Under the pieces are notes generated by a model that ran no database searches, had not been told where the DNA came from, and was given only the letters and a program-made list of their open reading frames with translations. Below, one piece after another: positions 20,100 to 29,617 of a stretch of 64,000 nucleotides of DNA. Every line of letters begins with the position of its first letter. The first letter of the stretch is position 1. The DNA comes from Edaphovirga cremea (GTDB lineage Bacteria; Pseudomonadota; Gammaproteobacteria; Enterobacterales; Enterobacteriaceae). The position numbers and the translations under genes were made by a program. The stretch lies in the NCBI RefSeq assembly GCF_003332275.1, contig NZ_QOVA01000001.1:575994-639993 (forward strand). The letters run 5' to 3'.

Positions 20100-21104
20100 T
20101 CAGGCGAGAACGATGTCACCCTGTAATTGGCAACTACATGCCAGTACGTAACCCCGCGAAATTTCCTCAGCAGTCAATGTCATCGTGCTGCTGGTGGTGT
20201 AATCACCTGAGAGGATTCGGGTTTTGCAAGACCCACAGACACCAGCCCGACAGGCGGCATTGACCGGCACTTTGTTCATCTCCATGGCAGCCAGCAGACT
20301 GGTGCCGACCGGCGCGCGATACTCGGCTAGCGGCGTGCGGGTAACCAGTTTCAAGGACGGGCCAGACGCAGACTCTTCTTCCTGAACCGAATGAAACTGC
20401 TCTTTGAAGACGCGATCGGCAGGGACACCCATTTCGCGCACCAGCGATTCAGCCTGTTTCATATAAGGCGCGGGACCACAGACCATCACCATACGATCGG
20501 TAATATGGTGGACGCGTTGCAGGGTGGCATTATTCAAACGTCCCTCGCTGAACCCTTCTTGCAGTTGCTGCTCTGCCATGCGGATCAATTGCAAATTCTG
20601 CGGATATCGTGCCTGCAACTGCCGCCACTCTTCGGCAAAAATCACATCCTGCGGCGTACGGACATTAATAATCACCGACAGATTGGCTTGGGGACGATGA
20701 ACCAGCAGCCAGCGGCACATGGACATAATTGGCGTCACACCACATCCGGCACCCAACATAAGGTAATCAGCAGGCGAATGATTGGTGCAAGTGAAATCGC
20801 CTTGCGCAGCGGAAAGCCACAGGTATTGGCCCACGCGGGTCGCTTCCGTCAACCAGCGGGAACCGGTGCCATCAGGCAGGCGGCGGACACTGAGTGTAAT
20901 AAAAGGACTCAATCCAGGCGTGGAGGAAAGCGTATAGGCGCGCAGGGTGTCGGCACTGTTTTTAATGCTGACCAACGCATACTGGCCGGGCTGGTAAGGA
21001 TAGAAATCGTGGTTAATCAGCGACAGCGTCCAGACATCCGGCGTTTCTTGCCTGATGTCGTGAATTTGCATACGGTTCGGGCACAGCGGGGTAGGCATAG
21101 TCAT
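20100..21104 (-). CDS. hcr: NADH oxidoreductase Hcr, electron donor to Hcp
   Basis: 334 residues (E. coli 322). A ferredoxin-reductase FAD domain (YTLSSTPG, LSVRRLPDG) is followed by an NAD domain (MLGAGCGVTPIMSM, VCGPAPYM). The C-terminal plant-type [2Fe-2S] domain carries CRAGVCGSC and a fourth cysteine in VLACSCQ. It transfers electrons from NADH to the hybrid-cluster protein during nitrosative stress. It follows hcp after 55 bp containing a hairpin (21124-21149), and the two form one operon. Confidence 0.96.
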   Translation of the reverse strand: MTMPTPLCPNRMQIHDIRQETPDVWTLSLINHDFYPYQPGQYALVSIKNSADTLRAYTLSSTPGLSPFITLSVRRLPDGTGSRWLTEATRVGQYLWLSAAQGDFTCTNHSPADYLMLGAGCGVTPIMSMCRWLLVHRPQANLSVIINVRTPQDVIFAEEWRQLQARYPQNLQLIRMAEQQLQEGFSEGRLNNATLQRVHHITDRMVMVCGPAPYMKQAESLVREMGVPADRVFKEQFHSVQEEESASGPSLKLVTRTPLAEYRAPVGTSLLAAMEMNKVPVNAACRAGVCGSCKTRILSGDYTTSSTMTLTAEEISRGYVLACSCQLQGDIVLA

Positions 21105-21123
21105 CGTGGACCTCAGAAAACAG

Positions 21124-21149
21124 GCCGGAAGCCGCGCTGGACTTCCGGC
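21124..21149 (-). other. Intercistronic hairpin between hcp and hcr
   Basis: GCCGGAAG pairs with CTTCCGGC around a 10-nt loop. It sits in the 55-bp hcp-hcr gap. It may adjust the hcp:hcr message ratio. That role is inferred. Confidence 0.5.
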
Positions 21150-21159
21150 TAGAGGGAAA

Positions 21160-22812
21160 TCAGGAAGCCAGAATCTCGTTCATATCCTGCTCAACCGTCG
21201 TGATAGAGCGCATACCGAATTTCTCGTTCAGAATCGCCAGCAAATTATCGGTCAGGAAGCCCGGCGCGGTGGGTCCGGTGTAGATATTCTTGACGCCCAG
21301 CGACAGCAAGGTCAGCAGAATCACGATCGCTTTCTGTTCAAACCAGGAAAGCACCAGACTCAGTGGTAAATCATTCACGGTACAACCCAGTTTTTCAGAC
21401 AGATTAACGGCCAGCATGATGGCGGAATAGGCATCATTGCACTGACCGACATCCAGCAAGCGTGGCAGCCCTTCGATCGTCCCGAAGTCCAGCTTGTTGA
21501 AACGGTATTTGCCGCACGCCAGCGTCAGGATCAGGCAGTCCTGCGGTACGCTGCGGGCGAAATCGGTAAAGTAACTCCGTTCTTCGCGGCTGCCATCGCA
21601 ACCTCCCACCAAAAAGACGTGGCGCAGTTTCTTCTGTACCACCAGATCAATGACCGTATCGGCGGCATTGAGCAGGGTTTGCCGGCCAAATCCCACGGTG
21701 ATCTGATGTTCGATTTCGCTGTAAGGGAAACCGGCCAGCGATTGAGCCTGGGCAATGATGGTCGAGAAGTCATCGCCTTCCAGATGGTTCACGCCCGGCC
21801 AACCGACAATACTGCGGGTCCAGATGCGATCGCCGTAATTACCGACGTTAGGATCGATAATGCAGTTGGACGTCATCACAATCGGGCCCGGGAAGCGTGA
21901 GAACTCGGTTTGCTGATTCTGCCAGCCGCTGCCGTAGTTACCGACCAGATGGGCGAATTTTTTCAGTTCCGGGTAGCCGTGTGCTGGCAGCATTTCACCG
22001 TGGGTGTAGATATTGATTCCGCTGCCTTCGGTCTGTTCCAGCAGCATGCGCAGATCTTCCAGATCGTGACCCGAGATCAGGATGGCTTTCCCTGCCACTG
22101 GGCGCACATTGACGGATGTCGGTTGTGGATGGCCGTAAGCATCGGTTTCACCGCGATCGAGGATCGCCATGACATTGAAATTCATTTTGCCGATGCCCAT
22201 GGCATTGTTCAGCAAGGTTTCTACATCAGTCGGTTGCGTACCCAGCCAAGCCATATAGGCATGGTAATCGGCATAGATATTTTCATCGGACTGACCCAGA
22301 ACATGGGCATGTTCCATGTAGGCCGCTGCGCCTTTCAAACCGTAGAGGCACAGCATCCGCAGACCGTGGATATCGTCACCAATCTGCGCTTTATCGTTAT
22401 CGAGGGCGAACTGCTGTGATTGCAGCAGTAGGGTGGGCATATCGCTACCCGCTAAACGGATTTCCGCCATCGGATGATCCACGCGGGCGCTGGCATCGAG
22501 CAGGCGGCAGCGGGCGGCCAGTGAGTCGCGCAGGGCGATGGTTTCACGGGCATAGCCGATGATGCGATCGGAATCGAAATTGACGTTGGTCAGGGTCGAG
22601 AAGAAAGCACGCGGTGCGAAACTGTCGATATCCGCATCCACGATTCCCAGCGCCCGTGCCTGTAATGCCCAGGCGGAGAGACCTTGCAGCACAGCGACCA
22701 GCAGATCCTGCAGGTCCGAGGTTTCAGCGGTTTTACCGCACATACCCTGCGAATAGGCACAGCCATTGCCTGCTGGGGTACGGATAGTCTGTTCACATTG
22801 CACACAAAACAT
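21160..22812 (-). CDS. hcp: Hydroxylamine reductase / NO reductase, hybrid-cluster protein Hcp
   Basis: 550 residues from [17 protein letters not shown], equal to E. coli Hcp, with AAGGA 7 nt before the ATG. An in-frame ATG 30 nt upstream lies inside the regulatory palindrome and is not used. The N-terminal cysteines are C3, C6, C18 and C25, the spacing typical of enterobacterial Hcp. Hybrid-cluster ligand segments include [29 protein letters not shown] and GQCNDAYSA. In E. coli it acts as a high-affinity NO reductase and S-nitrosylase under anaerobic nitrate or nitrite stress. It is transcribed with hcr and is probably controlled by NsrR and FNR. Confidence 0.97.
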   Translation of the reverse strand: MFCVQCEQTIRTPAGNGCAYSQGMCGKTAETSDLQDLLVAVLQGLSAWALQARALGIVDADIDSFAPRAFFSTLTNVNFDSDRIIGYARETIALRDSLAARCRLLDASARVDHPMAEIRLAGSDMPTLLLQSQQFALDNDKAQIGDDIHGLRMLCLYGLKGAAAYMEHAHVLGQSDENIYADYHAYMAWLGTQPTDVETLLNNAMGIGKMNFNVMAILDRGETDAYGHPQPTSVNVRPVAGKAILISGHDLEDLRMLLEQTEGSGINIYTHGEMLPAHGYPELKKFAHLVGNYGSGWQNQQTEFSRFPGPIVMTSNCIIDPNVGNYGDRIWTRSIVGWPGVNHLEGDDFSTIIAQAQSLAGFPYSEIEHQITVGFGRQTLLNAADTVIDLVVQKKLRHVFLVGGCDGSREERSYFTDFARSVPQDCLILTLACGKYRFNKLDFGTIEGLPRLLDVGQCNDAYSAIMLAVNLSEKLGCTVNDLPLSLVLSWFEQKAIVILLTLLSLGVKNIYTGPTAPGFLTDNLLAILNEKFGMRSITTVEQDMNEILAS

Positions 22813-22825
22813 TCTCGCGTCCTTT

Positions 22826-22856
22826 TTTAAACGTGCATCCATTATGCATGTTTAAA
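22826..22856 (-). promoter_or_regulatory. NsrR-like palindrome in the hcp promoter
   Basis: TTTAAACGTGCAT (22826-22838) and ATGCATGTTTAAA (22844-22856) are 13-bp arms with one mismatch around a 5-bp centre. The site contains the ATGCAT half-sites of the NsrR 11-1-11 consensus, with roughly 15 of 22 consensus bases matched. It ends 14 bp before the hcp start, where bound NsrR would block transcription or early elongation until nitric oxide disrupts its cluster. Confidence 0.65.
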
Positions 22857-22912
22857 GGGTAGATCCGACACGGGCGCTTAAACAGACATTTTTAATGCAA
22901 TCTGGCGATCCT

Positions 22913-22926
22913 TTGATGTAACGCAA
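22913..22926 (-). promoter_or_regulatory. Candidate FNR site upstream of hcp
   Basis: TTGATGTAACGCAA matches the FNR consensus TTGAT-N4-ATCAA at all positions except two in the second half. It lies about 78 bp upstream of the centre of the NsrR-like palindrome, an arrangement similar to the FNR/NsrR control of hcp in E. coli. Confidence 0.5.
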
Positions 22927-22956
22927 ATTTAGGTGGGAATGAGAATGGTTTCAGAA

Positions 22957-22993
22957 AAAAACGGATGAAATCAATGATATTTCATCCGTTTTT
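22957..22993 (-). terminator. lysO terminator
   Basis: A perfect 15-bp stem runs from 22957-22971 to 22979-22993, with core CGGATGAAAT/ATTTCATCCG, and is bounded by A and T runs. It lies 25 bp after the lysO stop and stops lysO transcription before the hcp promoter. Confidence 0.88.
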
Positions 22994-23018
22994 CCTGCAA
23001 AAGTCTCAAGATTGACGA

Positions 23019-23918
23019 TCAGGAGGAGAAGAAGGCCATTAATACGGGGGCGATCAGGCTCAGCAAAAAGCCATGGACGATTGCCGGGGGAACCATATCC
23101 AGACCGCCACTACGCTGCAATACCGGCAGGGTAAAGTCCATCGATGTAGCGCCACATAAACCGAGGGCCGACGAGCGACTGCTGCGCACCAGCGTTGGGA
23201 TAAGCATGATGGCACAGAGTTCGCGAGCCAAATCATTGAAGAACGCGGCGCTGCCAATTACCGGGCCGAAAGAGTCCGTCAGCACAATCCCGGAAAGCGA
23301 ATACCAACCATAACCGGAAGCCATCGCCAGACCGGTCTTCAGGGGCAAACTGAGCAGCAAAGAGGCAATGGCACCACCTGCGAGTGCACTGACTGCGACC
23401 ACGATGGCGACGATCATCCCACGTCGGTTCAACACGATTTGACGCAGGGTCATCCCACTATTACGCAATTGGATGCCGACCAGGGCCAGTAAAAATATCA
23501 GCGCGTACTCGCTGCCCAGCGAAGCATAGGTAAGGAAGTGCCACTGAGTCAGGCCGAGCAGGAAGCCCAGAATCACCACGCCGCACAGTTTGAGAGACTC
23601 CAACGCCATATGCAGCCGTGAGGGTAATGTTTCCTGATGGTGGGTGGTTTTCCAGGGCAGTCTTCGCTCAAGGAACGCCAGCGCCAACAGATTCAACAAA
23701 AAGATACACAGGAACAGCACTGAGGCATATTTAAAGATCAACACCAGATTGGTACTGAGATTATCCAAAAACGCCAGACTGATCCCCATAAAGAACAAAA
23801 TGACGTAGACCATCCAGCTTAAAAGACGATTGATCGCCATGATCAGCGATTTACTTTTCAGAGGAATTAAATAGCCGATGATCAACGGCAAAAGAATGAT
23901 CAATAAACCTGAATACAT
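23019..23918 (-). CDS. lysO: L-lysine exporter LysO (YbjE)
   Basis: 299 residues from MYSGLLIILLPLIIGYL, equal to E. coli LysO. A longer reading adds 28 residues without a ribosome binding site. It is an inner-membrane DUF340 protein with about eight to ten hydrophobic segments. Conserved motifs are GISLAFLDNL, LKLCGVVILG, VGIQLRNSGMTLRQI, GYGWYSLSGI, SFGPVIGSAAFFNDLARE and LGLCGATSMDFTLPVLQR. It exports lysine and the toxic analogue thialysine. In E. coli it is repressed through ArgR and lysine; here only a weak half ARG box is visible near 24038-24056. It is divergent from ybjD. Confidence 0.95.
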   Translation of the reverse strand: MYSGLLIILLPLIIGYLIPLKSKSLIMAINRLLSWMVYVILFFMGISLAFLDNLSTNLVLIFKYASVLFLCIFLLNLLALAFLERRLPWKTTHHQETLPSRLHMALESLKLCGVVILGFLLGLTQWHFLTYASLGSEYALIFLLALVGIQLRNSGMTLRQIVLNRRGMIVAIVVAVSALAGGAIASLLLSLPLKTGLAMASGYGWYSLSGIVLTDSFGPVIGSAAFFNDLARELCAIMLIPTLVRSSRSSALGLCGATSMDFTLPVLQRSGGLDMVPPAIVHGFLLSLIAPVLMAFFSS

Positions 23919-24186
23919 GACGTAATTTTCCGGCCAGATAAATAAAATGAAACGATAATTCGGGTTGTTGCTTGGCCTGAAAATCCAAAGACACCCTGTC
24001 AAATAAAAAGCGCTGGCAACTCTTTTTGCATTGAATTTGCACTAAATAGTTGGCAAGCGTTATCAACCTACCCAAAACATCTGCCTGAGTAAAGCAACAA
24101 TCCGTGTCGCACTAGATGAAGTGTCTGCTTGACCTGCAAGGCTTTTCTTGACCATGCTTAGGGATAATGTACAGCGGGGGCGAAAG

Positions 24187-25869
24187 ATGTATCTGGAACA
24201 TATCGATATCGTTGGATTTCGCGGCATTAATCGCCTGTCGTTGGCTCTTGATAGCCGTCAGTCTTACAAAAATATGGTGTTAATTGGCGAAAATGCCTGG
24301 GGGAAATCCAGCTTACTCGATGCACTGACGCTGCTTCTTTCACCCGAACCGCAATTGTATTGTTTCAAGCCAGTGGATTTCCATTTCCCAGCGGGAGATC
24401 AACTGGCCAAAGAGCGCTATCTGCAAGTTATCTTTACTTTTTGCGAGAATGAGCCGGGACACTCGCAGGTTCCACGCCTACGTCATTTGTCGCCGCTATG
24501 GGTGCGTGGGGAGGGTAACAAAAATCGCATCTATTATCGTCTTGAAGGCGAACTGGACGGTGATGGTACCGTCCTAACCTGGCGCAGCTTCCTCGATGAA
24601 GAGGGTAACGCGCTCGATCTGCACGATATTGATCAACTCGCCCAGGGCCTGATTCGTGTGCATCCGGTGCTGCGCCTGCGGGATTCCCGTTTTATCCGTC
24701 GACTGCAAGGCAAGTCTCTTGCGCCTAATATGGCGGGCGACAATCACCTGCTGGCGAAGAAACTCGACGATCTTACCCGTGAACTGGTACATAATCCGCA
24801 GAAGTTGACCAACAGTGAATTGCGTCAGGGTTTGACGGCGATGCAGCAACTGCTTGAGCATTATTTTTCAGAGCAAGGGGCGCAGCATGAAGGCCGCAGT
24901 CGCCATCATCGGCATGCGCGTTCTGAATCACGCAAAGCCTGGCGTTCACTCGAAAACATCAATCGCATGGTTGCGGAGCCCAAAAGTCGCAGCATGCGTC
25001 TTATTTTGCTCGGTATCTTCTCTACGCTGCTGCAGGCCAAAGGATCGGTGATTATCGACCCGCATGCCCGGCCGCTATTGCTGATTGAGGATCCCGAAAC
25101 CCGCCTGCATCCGATTATGCTGTCGGTGGCCTGGGGACTGCTGAATCAGTTGCCATTGCAACGGATTACGACGACCAATTCCGGGGAGTTGCTGTCATTG
25201 ACGCCTGTTGAGGATGTTTGCCGTCTGGTGCGCGAGTCTTCACGCGTGGCCACTTACCGCATAGGCCCGGCAGGGTTGAGTCCTGATGATAGTCGCCGTA
25301 TCGCTTTTCACATCCGTTTGAATCGCTCTTCAGCACTGTTTGCCCGTTGTTGGTTACTTGTGGAAGGGGAAACAGAAGTCTGGCTGCTCAACCAGTTAGC
25401 ACGGCAGTGTGGCTATCATTTTGAATCTGAAGGGATCAAGATCATTGAATTCGCCCAGTGCGGGATCCGCCCACTGCTCAAATTTGCCCGGCACATGGGG
25501 ATAGAATGGCATGCGCTGGTTGACGGCGACGAGGCCGGCAAAAAGTATGCCGCCTCAGTACGGGCAATGGTTGAAACCACCAGGGACATTGAGCGCGATC
25601 GATTGACCGCCTTGCCTGCGCGTGACATGGAGCATTTCATGTACCGTGAGGGGTTCAGCGATGTCTATCACCGCGTTGCCGCACTACCCGGGAACGTCCC
25701 TATGCCCCCCCGGCGGATCATCGAAAAAGCGATCCATCGCACCTCGAAACCCGATCTGGCAATCGAAGTGGCCATGGCTGCAGGTGAAAGGGGTATCGAG
25801 TCAGTGCCGATGCTAATCAGGAAGATGTTTTCGAGAGTTCTATGGCTCTCCCGAGGACGCGCCGACTGA
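24187..25869 (+). CDS. ybjD: OLD-family ATP-dependent endonuclease YbjD
   Basis: 560 residues from MYLEHIDIVGFRGINRL, near E. coli YbjD (552). An upstream in-frame start at 24148 would add 13 residues not found in the family. The N-terminal ATPase has Walker A GENAWGKSS (residues 34-42) and Walker B LLLIEDPETRLHP. The signature region is LRLILLGIFSTLLQAKGS-like. The C-terminal TOPRIM nuclease shows LLVEGETEVW and LVDGDEAGKKYAA, which supply the metal-binding acidic residues. The class 1 OLD architecture is shared with the GajA subunit of Gabija, but no GajB-like helicase gene is adjacent here. The physiological role is unknown. It is followed by the 133-bp tandem repeat. Confidence 0.93.
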   Translation: MYLEHIDIVGFRGINRLSLALDSRQSYKNMVLIGENAWGKSSLLDALTLLLSPEPQLYCFKPVDFHFPAGDQLAKERYLQVIFTFCENEPGHSQVPRLRHLSPLWVRGEGNKNRIYYRLEGELDGDGTVLTWRSFLDEEGNALDLHDIDQLAQGLIRVHPVLRLRDSRFIRRLQGKSLAPNMAGDNHLLAKKLDDLTRELVHNPQKLTNSELRQGLTAMQQLLEHYFSEQGAQHEGRSRHHRHARSESRKAWRSLENINRMVAEPKSRSMRLILLGIFSTLLQAKGSVIIDPHARPLLLIEDPETRLHPIMLSVAWGLLNQLPLQRITTTNSGELLSLTPVEDVCRLVRESSRVATYRIGPAGLSPDDSRRIAFHIRLNRSSALFARCWLLVEGETEVWLLNQLARQCGYHFESEGIKIIEFAQCGIRPLLKFARHMGIEWHALVDGDEAGKKYAASVRAMVETTRDIERDRLTALPARDMEHFMYREGFSDVYHRVAALPGNVPMPPRRIIEKAIHRTSKPDLAIEVAMAAGERGIESVPMLIRKMFSRVLWLSRGRAD

Positions 25870-25879
25870 TTTTGTGGAA

Positions 25880-26157
25880 GGCTACTGCGCGTCGCCATTT
25901 CCCTCCCGGGCAGTGCTCGAACTCCTCACGTACATTAAGTACGTTCCGGGTCCTGTGCGCTGGCCGTGAGAGAACTCGGCTAGCTCGCTACGCCCTTGGC
26001 TTTTGAGTAAGTGGCTACTGCGCGTCGCCATTTCCCTCCCGGGCAGTGCTCGGACTCCTCACGTACATTAAGTACGCTCCGGGTCCTGCGCGCTGGCCGT
26101 GAGAGAACTCGGCTAGCTCGCTACGCCCTTGGCTTTTGAGTAATTGGCTACTGCGCG
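25880..26157. repeat. Tandem 133-bp intergenic repeat, two copies plus a 12-bp third start
   Basis: Copy 1 is 25880-26012 and copy 2 is 26013-26145; they differ at only about four positions. A third start, GGCTACTGCGCG, lies at 26146-26157, so each unit is bounded by this 12-mer. Within each unit are several palindromes: CGTAC-ATTAA-GTACG, CTCACG against CGTGAG, GAGCTAGCCGAG-type arms, and GC-rich blocks near CGGGCAGTGCTCG. No coding frame is supported. It fills most of the ybjD-cspD gap (25870-26293). It looks like a mobile or expanding palindromic element of unknown family. Confidence 0.85.
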
Positions 26158-26215
26158 GGGCAAAACATTATTCTTCTATTCAGCACTTGAATCGTTGTAG
26201 TTCACCCTCATCTTA

Positions 26216-26250
26216 AAAAAATGCCAGTCAATAACTGACTGGCATTTTTT
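26216..26250 (-). terminator. cspD terminator (bidirectional)
   Basis: A 15-bp perfect stem with core TGCCAGTCA/TGACTGGCA, a 5-nt loop, and A/T runs on both sides. It lies 44 bp after the cspD stop. It can also stop readthrough from ybjD and the repeat. Confidence 0.88.
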
Positions 26251-26293
26251 AAGTAAACCTAGTTGTAGGGTAGGTTTCAGATTGGGTAGGGAA

Positions 26294-26515
26294 TCAGGCA
26301 ACCGCTTCAACTTCCGTTGGGATGATCAGGCTGGCATGGTTTCCTTTGGGGCCTTGGTGGACATCGAATCTGACTTGTTGTCCGGCCTTTAGCGTTCTAT
26401 AGCCCTCCATCTGGATGGTGGAGTAGTGGGCAAAAATATCTTCACCGCCATTGAGCGGACAAATGAAGCCAAAGCCCTTGGCATTATTGAACCATTTAAC
26501 AGTACCCGTCTCCAT
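26294..26515 (-). CDS. cspD: Stationary-phase cold-shock-like protein CspD
   Basis: 73 residues (E. coli 74). It is a single cold-shock OB fold with RNP1 KGFGFI (13-18) and RNP2 DIFAH (26-30). In E. coli CspD is not cold induced; it accumulates in stationary phase, binds single-stranded DNA and inhibits replication. Divergence from clpS-clpA matches the E. coli arrangement and separates it from true cold-shock csp genes. Confidence 0.96.
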   Translation of the reverse strand: METGTVKWFNNAKGFGFICPLNGGEDIFAHYSTIQMEGYRTLKAGQQVRFDVHQGPKGNHASLIIPTEVEAVA

Positions 26516-26616
26516 GCTTCTATATTCCTCGCAAGACTTTTCTGTTAGTTAGTTGAGGTAAGAGCGACCAGGTACGTCTGGGAGTTGATTAAAACTCCGT
26601 CAACGCACGAATTTAC

Positions 26617-26644
26617 ACTCTAGTGGAAATGGTATGCACGTCAA
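26617..26644 (-). promoter_or_regulatory. Candidate cspD promoter
   Basis: On the minus strand, TTGACG (26639-26644) and TAGAGT (26617-26622) are 16 bp apart. They predict a leader of roughly 95 nt containing a small hairpin, GGAGTT/AACTCC, near 26581-26598. The rest of the 353-bp cspD-clpS gap holds only a small GCCCG/CGGGC hairpin at 26821-26836 near clpS. Confidence 0.45.
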
Positions 26645-26868
26645 GGGATCGGCTTTTGTCCAGACAAGGCAGTTAATCAAAATTTGAAGCAGTTAACGCT
26701 ATTGGCTTTTTTTGATTAAAAATTATACTCAAAGAGCGGTAGGTCATTGATGGCTGGAATCGGCCTTAAAGATGTTTGGTGATGGTAATGTAACATCAAT
26801 AGCGTGTAATCTGAGTTTAAGCCCGATGACACGGGCATTCTTGACATGACTTTGATGATGGGTAGGCG

Positions 26869-27189
26869 ATGGGCAACAATCAAGATTGGCTAAATTTTGA
26901 GCATTTAATTAAAGATAAGCAAATGGATGCGGTAAAACCGCCGTCCATGTATAAAGTTATACTTAACAACGACGATTACACACCGATGGAATTTGTGATT
27001 GACGTTCTGCAAAAGTTCTTTTCTTATGATATTGAACGTGCAACGCAACTGATGCTTACCGTGCACTACAAAGGGAAGGCCATCTGCGGTGTTTTTACCG
27101 CAGAAGTAGCGGAAACCAAGGTAGTTCATGTGAACCGTTACGCACGGGAAAACGAGCATCCGTTGCTATGTACGCTGGAAAAAGCCTGA
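26869..27189 (+). CDS. clpS: ClpAP adaptor protein ClpS (N-recognin)
   Basis: 106 residues, equal to E. coli ClpS. It binds N-terminal Leu, Phe, Trp and Tyr residues and hands the proteins to ClpA. The N-degron pocket segment [16 protein letters not shown] and the ClpA-contact helix region [13 protein letters not shown] are intact. The C-terminal [12 protein letters not shown] is typical. It is 28 bp upstream of clpA on the same strand. The Leu/Phe-transferase gene aat, which creates such N-degrons, lies 2.8 kb away. Confidence 0.98.
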   Translation: MGNNQDWLNFEHLIKDKQMDAVKPPSMYKVILNNDDYTPMEFVIDVLQKFFSYDIERATQLMLTVHYKGKAICGVFTAEVAETKVVHVNRYARENEHPLLCTLEKA

Positions 27190-27217
27190 ATAAAGGCAAC
27201 CTATTGGGGAGGTGCTT

Positions 27218-29497
27218 ATGCTCAATCAAGAACTGGAACTCAGTCTCAACATGGCTTTCGCCAGAGCGCGCGAGCACAGACACGAGTTTATGACCGTGGA
27301 GCACCTGTTGCTTGCATTATTGAGCAACCCTGCAGCCCGGGAGGCACTTGAAGCCTGTACGGTTGATCTGGTGGCGTTGCGCCAGGAACTTGAAGCCTTC
27401 ATTGAACAGACCACGCCAACCTTGCCTACCAGTGAAGAAGAGCGTGACACTCAGCCTACGCTTAGCTTCCAGCGAGTGCTGCAACGTGCGGTATTCCACG
27501 TTCAGTCCTCTGGCCGCAGTGAAGTGTCTGGTGCCAATGTGTTAGTGGCTATCTTCAGCGAACAGGAGTCGCAAGCAGCATATCTGCTGCGCAAGCATGA
27601 TGTCAGCCGCCTTGACGTGGTGAACTTCATTTCCCACGGCACGCGCAAAGACGAACCGGGTCAGGCACCTAATGCCGAGAATCCGGTTAATGAAGAGCAG
27701 CAGTCGGCAGGGGAAGACCGTATGGAGAACTTCACCACCAATCTGAACCAACTGGCTCGCGTCGGCGGCATTGATCCGCTGATTGGACGTGAGAAAGAGC
27801 TGGAACGTGCCATTCAGGTGTTCTGCCGCCGCCGCAAAAACAACCCATTGCTGGTGGGTGAGTCCGGTGTCGGTAAAACTGCAATTGCGGAAGGTCTTGC
27901 CTGGCGTATTGTGCAGGGCGACGTGCCAGAAGTGATGGCGGACTGCACGGTCTATTCCCTGGATATTGGTTCCCTGCTGGCCGGTACCAAATACCGTGGT
28001 GACTTTGAAAAACGTTTCAAAGCCCTGTTGAAACAGCTGGAGCAGGATCAGAACAGCATCCTGTTTATCGATGAAATTCACACCATCATTGGTGCCGGTG
28101 CGGCATCAGGTGGTCAGGTAGATGCGGCCAATCTGATTAAACCACTGCTGTCGAGCGGCAAAATCCGGGTGATTGGTTCAACGACCTATCAGGAATTCAG
28201 CAATATATTTGAGAAGGATCGTGCCTTGGCGCGTCGCTTCCAGAAAATTGACATTACTGAGCCTTCCGTTGAAGAAACGGTACAGATCATTAATGGCCTG
28301 AAGACCAAATATGAAGCGCACCATGATGTACGTTATACCGCCAAAGCGGTGCGTGCGGCGGTTGAGCTGTCGGTGAAATACATTAACGATCGTCATCTGC
28401 CCGATAAAGCGATTGATGTCATTGATGAAGCGGGTGCGCGTAGCCGCCTGATGCCTGCAAGCAAACGCAAGAAAACCGTGAATGTCAGTGATATTGAATC
28501 TGTGGTTGCGCGGATTGCGCGGATCCCTGAGAAATCAGTATCATCCAGCGACCGTGATGTGCTGAAAAGCCTCGGCGATCGTCTGAAGATGCTGGTCTTT
28601 GGACAGGATCCGGCGATTCTGGCGCTGACCGAAGCCATCAAGATGAGCCGTGCGGGATTGGGGCAAGATCACAAACCGGTAGGTTCTTTCCTGTTTGCGG
28701 GTCCGACGGGGGTGGGTAAAACTGAAGTCACGGTACAGTTGGCGAAAGCGCTGGATATCGAACTGCTGCGTTTTGATATGTCGGAATACACCGAACGTCA
28801 TACCGTCAGCCGCCTGATTGGTGCGCCTCCTGGCTACGTAGGTTACGATCAAGGTGGGATGCTGACTGATGCGGTAATTAAACATCCGCACGCGGTGGTG
28901 CTGCTTGACGAGATCGAGAAAGCGCATCCGGATGTTTTCAACCTGCTTTTGCAGGTCATGGACAACGGTACGCTGACTGATAACAACGGGCGCAAGGCCG
29001 ACTTCCGTAATGTGATTCTGGTGATGACCACTAACGCCGGCGTTCGTGAAACTGAACGTAAATCGATTGGCCTGATTCAACAGGACAACAGTACCGACGC
29101 GATGGAAGAGATCAAGAAGGTATTTACACCCGAATTCCGTAACCGTCTGGACAACATTATTTGGTTCAACAACTTGTCTCCGAACATTATCCAGCAGGTT
29201 GTCGATAAGTTCATTGTCGAACTGCAGGCGCAACTGGATGCCAAAGGCGTGTCGCTGGAAGTCAGTGATGAGGCCCGTGATTGGTTGGCAGTCAAAGGTT
29301 ACGACAAGGCAATGGGTGCGCGTCCAATGGCGCGTGTGATGCAGGAAAGCCTGAAAAAACCCTTGGCGAATGAACTGCTGTTTGGTTCGTTGATTGATGG
29401 CGGTTCGGTAACAGTTGAACTGGACAGCGAGAAACAAGAGCTGAAATACGAATTCCTCAGTGCGCAAAAGCGCAAAGCGGAAGGCGCAGTTCACTGA
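27218..29497 (+). CDS. clpA: ATP-dependent Clp protease ATP-binding subunit ClpA
   Basis: 759 residues (E. coli 758). GGGGAGG lies just before the ATG chosen; an upstream GTG overlaps that ribosome binding site. The N domain (residues 1-140) contains [20 protein letters not shown] and docks ClpS. The D1 AAA module has Walker A GESGVGKT and Walker B ILFIDEIH. The D2 module has GPTGVGKT and [13 protein letters not shown]. The loop [10 protein letters not shown] carries the IGL motif that binds ClpP. It unfolds substrates and feeds them to ClpP, whose gene is elsewhere. Confidence 0.98.
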   Translation: MLNQELELSLNMAFARAREHRHEFMTVEHLLLALLSNPAAREALEACTVDLVALRQELEAFIEQTTPTLPTSEEERDTQPTLSFQRVLQRAVFHVQSSGRSEVSGANVLVAIFSEQESQAAYLLRKHDVSRLDVVNFISHGTRKDEPGQAPNAENPVNEEQQSAGEDRMENFTTNLNQLARVGGIDPLIGREKELERAIQVFCRRRKNNPLLVGESGVGKTAIAEGLAWRIVQGDVPEVMADCTVYSLDIGSLLAGTKYRGDFEKRFKALLKQLEQDQNSILFIDEIHTIIGAGAASGGQVDAANLIKPLLSSGKIRVIGSTTYQEFSNIFEKDRALARRFQKIDITEPSVEETVQIINGLKTKYEAHHDVRYTAKAVRAAVELSVKYINDRHLPDKAIDVIDEAGARSRLMPASKRKKTVNVSDIESVVARIARIPEKSVSSSDRDVLKSLGDRLKMLVFGQDPAILALTEAIKMSRAGLGQDHKPVGSFLFAGPTGVGKTEVTVQLAKALDIELLRFDMSEYTERHTVSRLIGAPPGYVGYDQGGMLTDAVIKHPHAVVLLDEIEKAHPDVFNLLLQVMDNGTLTDNNGRKADFRNVILVMTTNAGVRETERKSIGLIQQDNSTDAMEEIKKVFTPEFRNRLDNIIWFNNLSPNIIQQVVDKFIVELQAQLDAKGVSLEVSDEARDWLAVKGYDKAMGARPMARVMQESLKKPLANELLFGSLIDGGSVTVELDSEKQELKYEFLSAQKRKAEGAVH

Positions 29498-29531
29498 TGA
29501 CCTGACTGACATCAGTTGAAAGCAAAAAAGC

Positions 29532-29560
29532 AAAGAGCGATGGTGACATCGCTCTTTTTT
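29532..29560 (+). terminator. clpA terminator
   Basis: AAAGAGCGATG pairs with CATCGCTCTTT around a 4-nt loop and ends in six T. It lies 35 bp after the clpA stop. No tRNA gene lies between here and infA. Confidence 0.92.
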
Positions 29561-29597
29561 GTGCACTGAAGTTTTGACGTCAGAAATAACTAAACGC

Positions 29598-29617
29598 CCT
29601 TACCGTTATCGGGAAGG
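29598..29617 (-). terminator. Possible infA 3' hairpin
   Basis: CCTTACCG pairs imperfectly with CGGGAAGG around TTAT, and the minus strand continues GCGTTTAGTTATTTC. A second small stem, CACTGA/TCAGTG, lies at about 29646-29660. Both are weak. Confidence 0.3.

Noticed and set aside
25880..26157. The tandem repeat as a CRISPR array
   Set aside because: The period is 133 bp with no unique spacers between shorter repeats and no cas gene nearby.
26842..26868. TTGACA as a clpS -35 element
   Set aside because: It lies about 20 bp before the clpS start, which leaves no room for a -10 and a leader.
28541..29566. Long antisense frame of 341 codons opposite clpA
   Set aside because: It is a shadow of the clpA codon pattern; the product has no family and clpA itself is certain.
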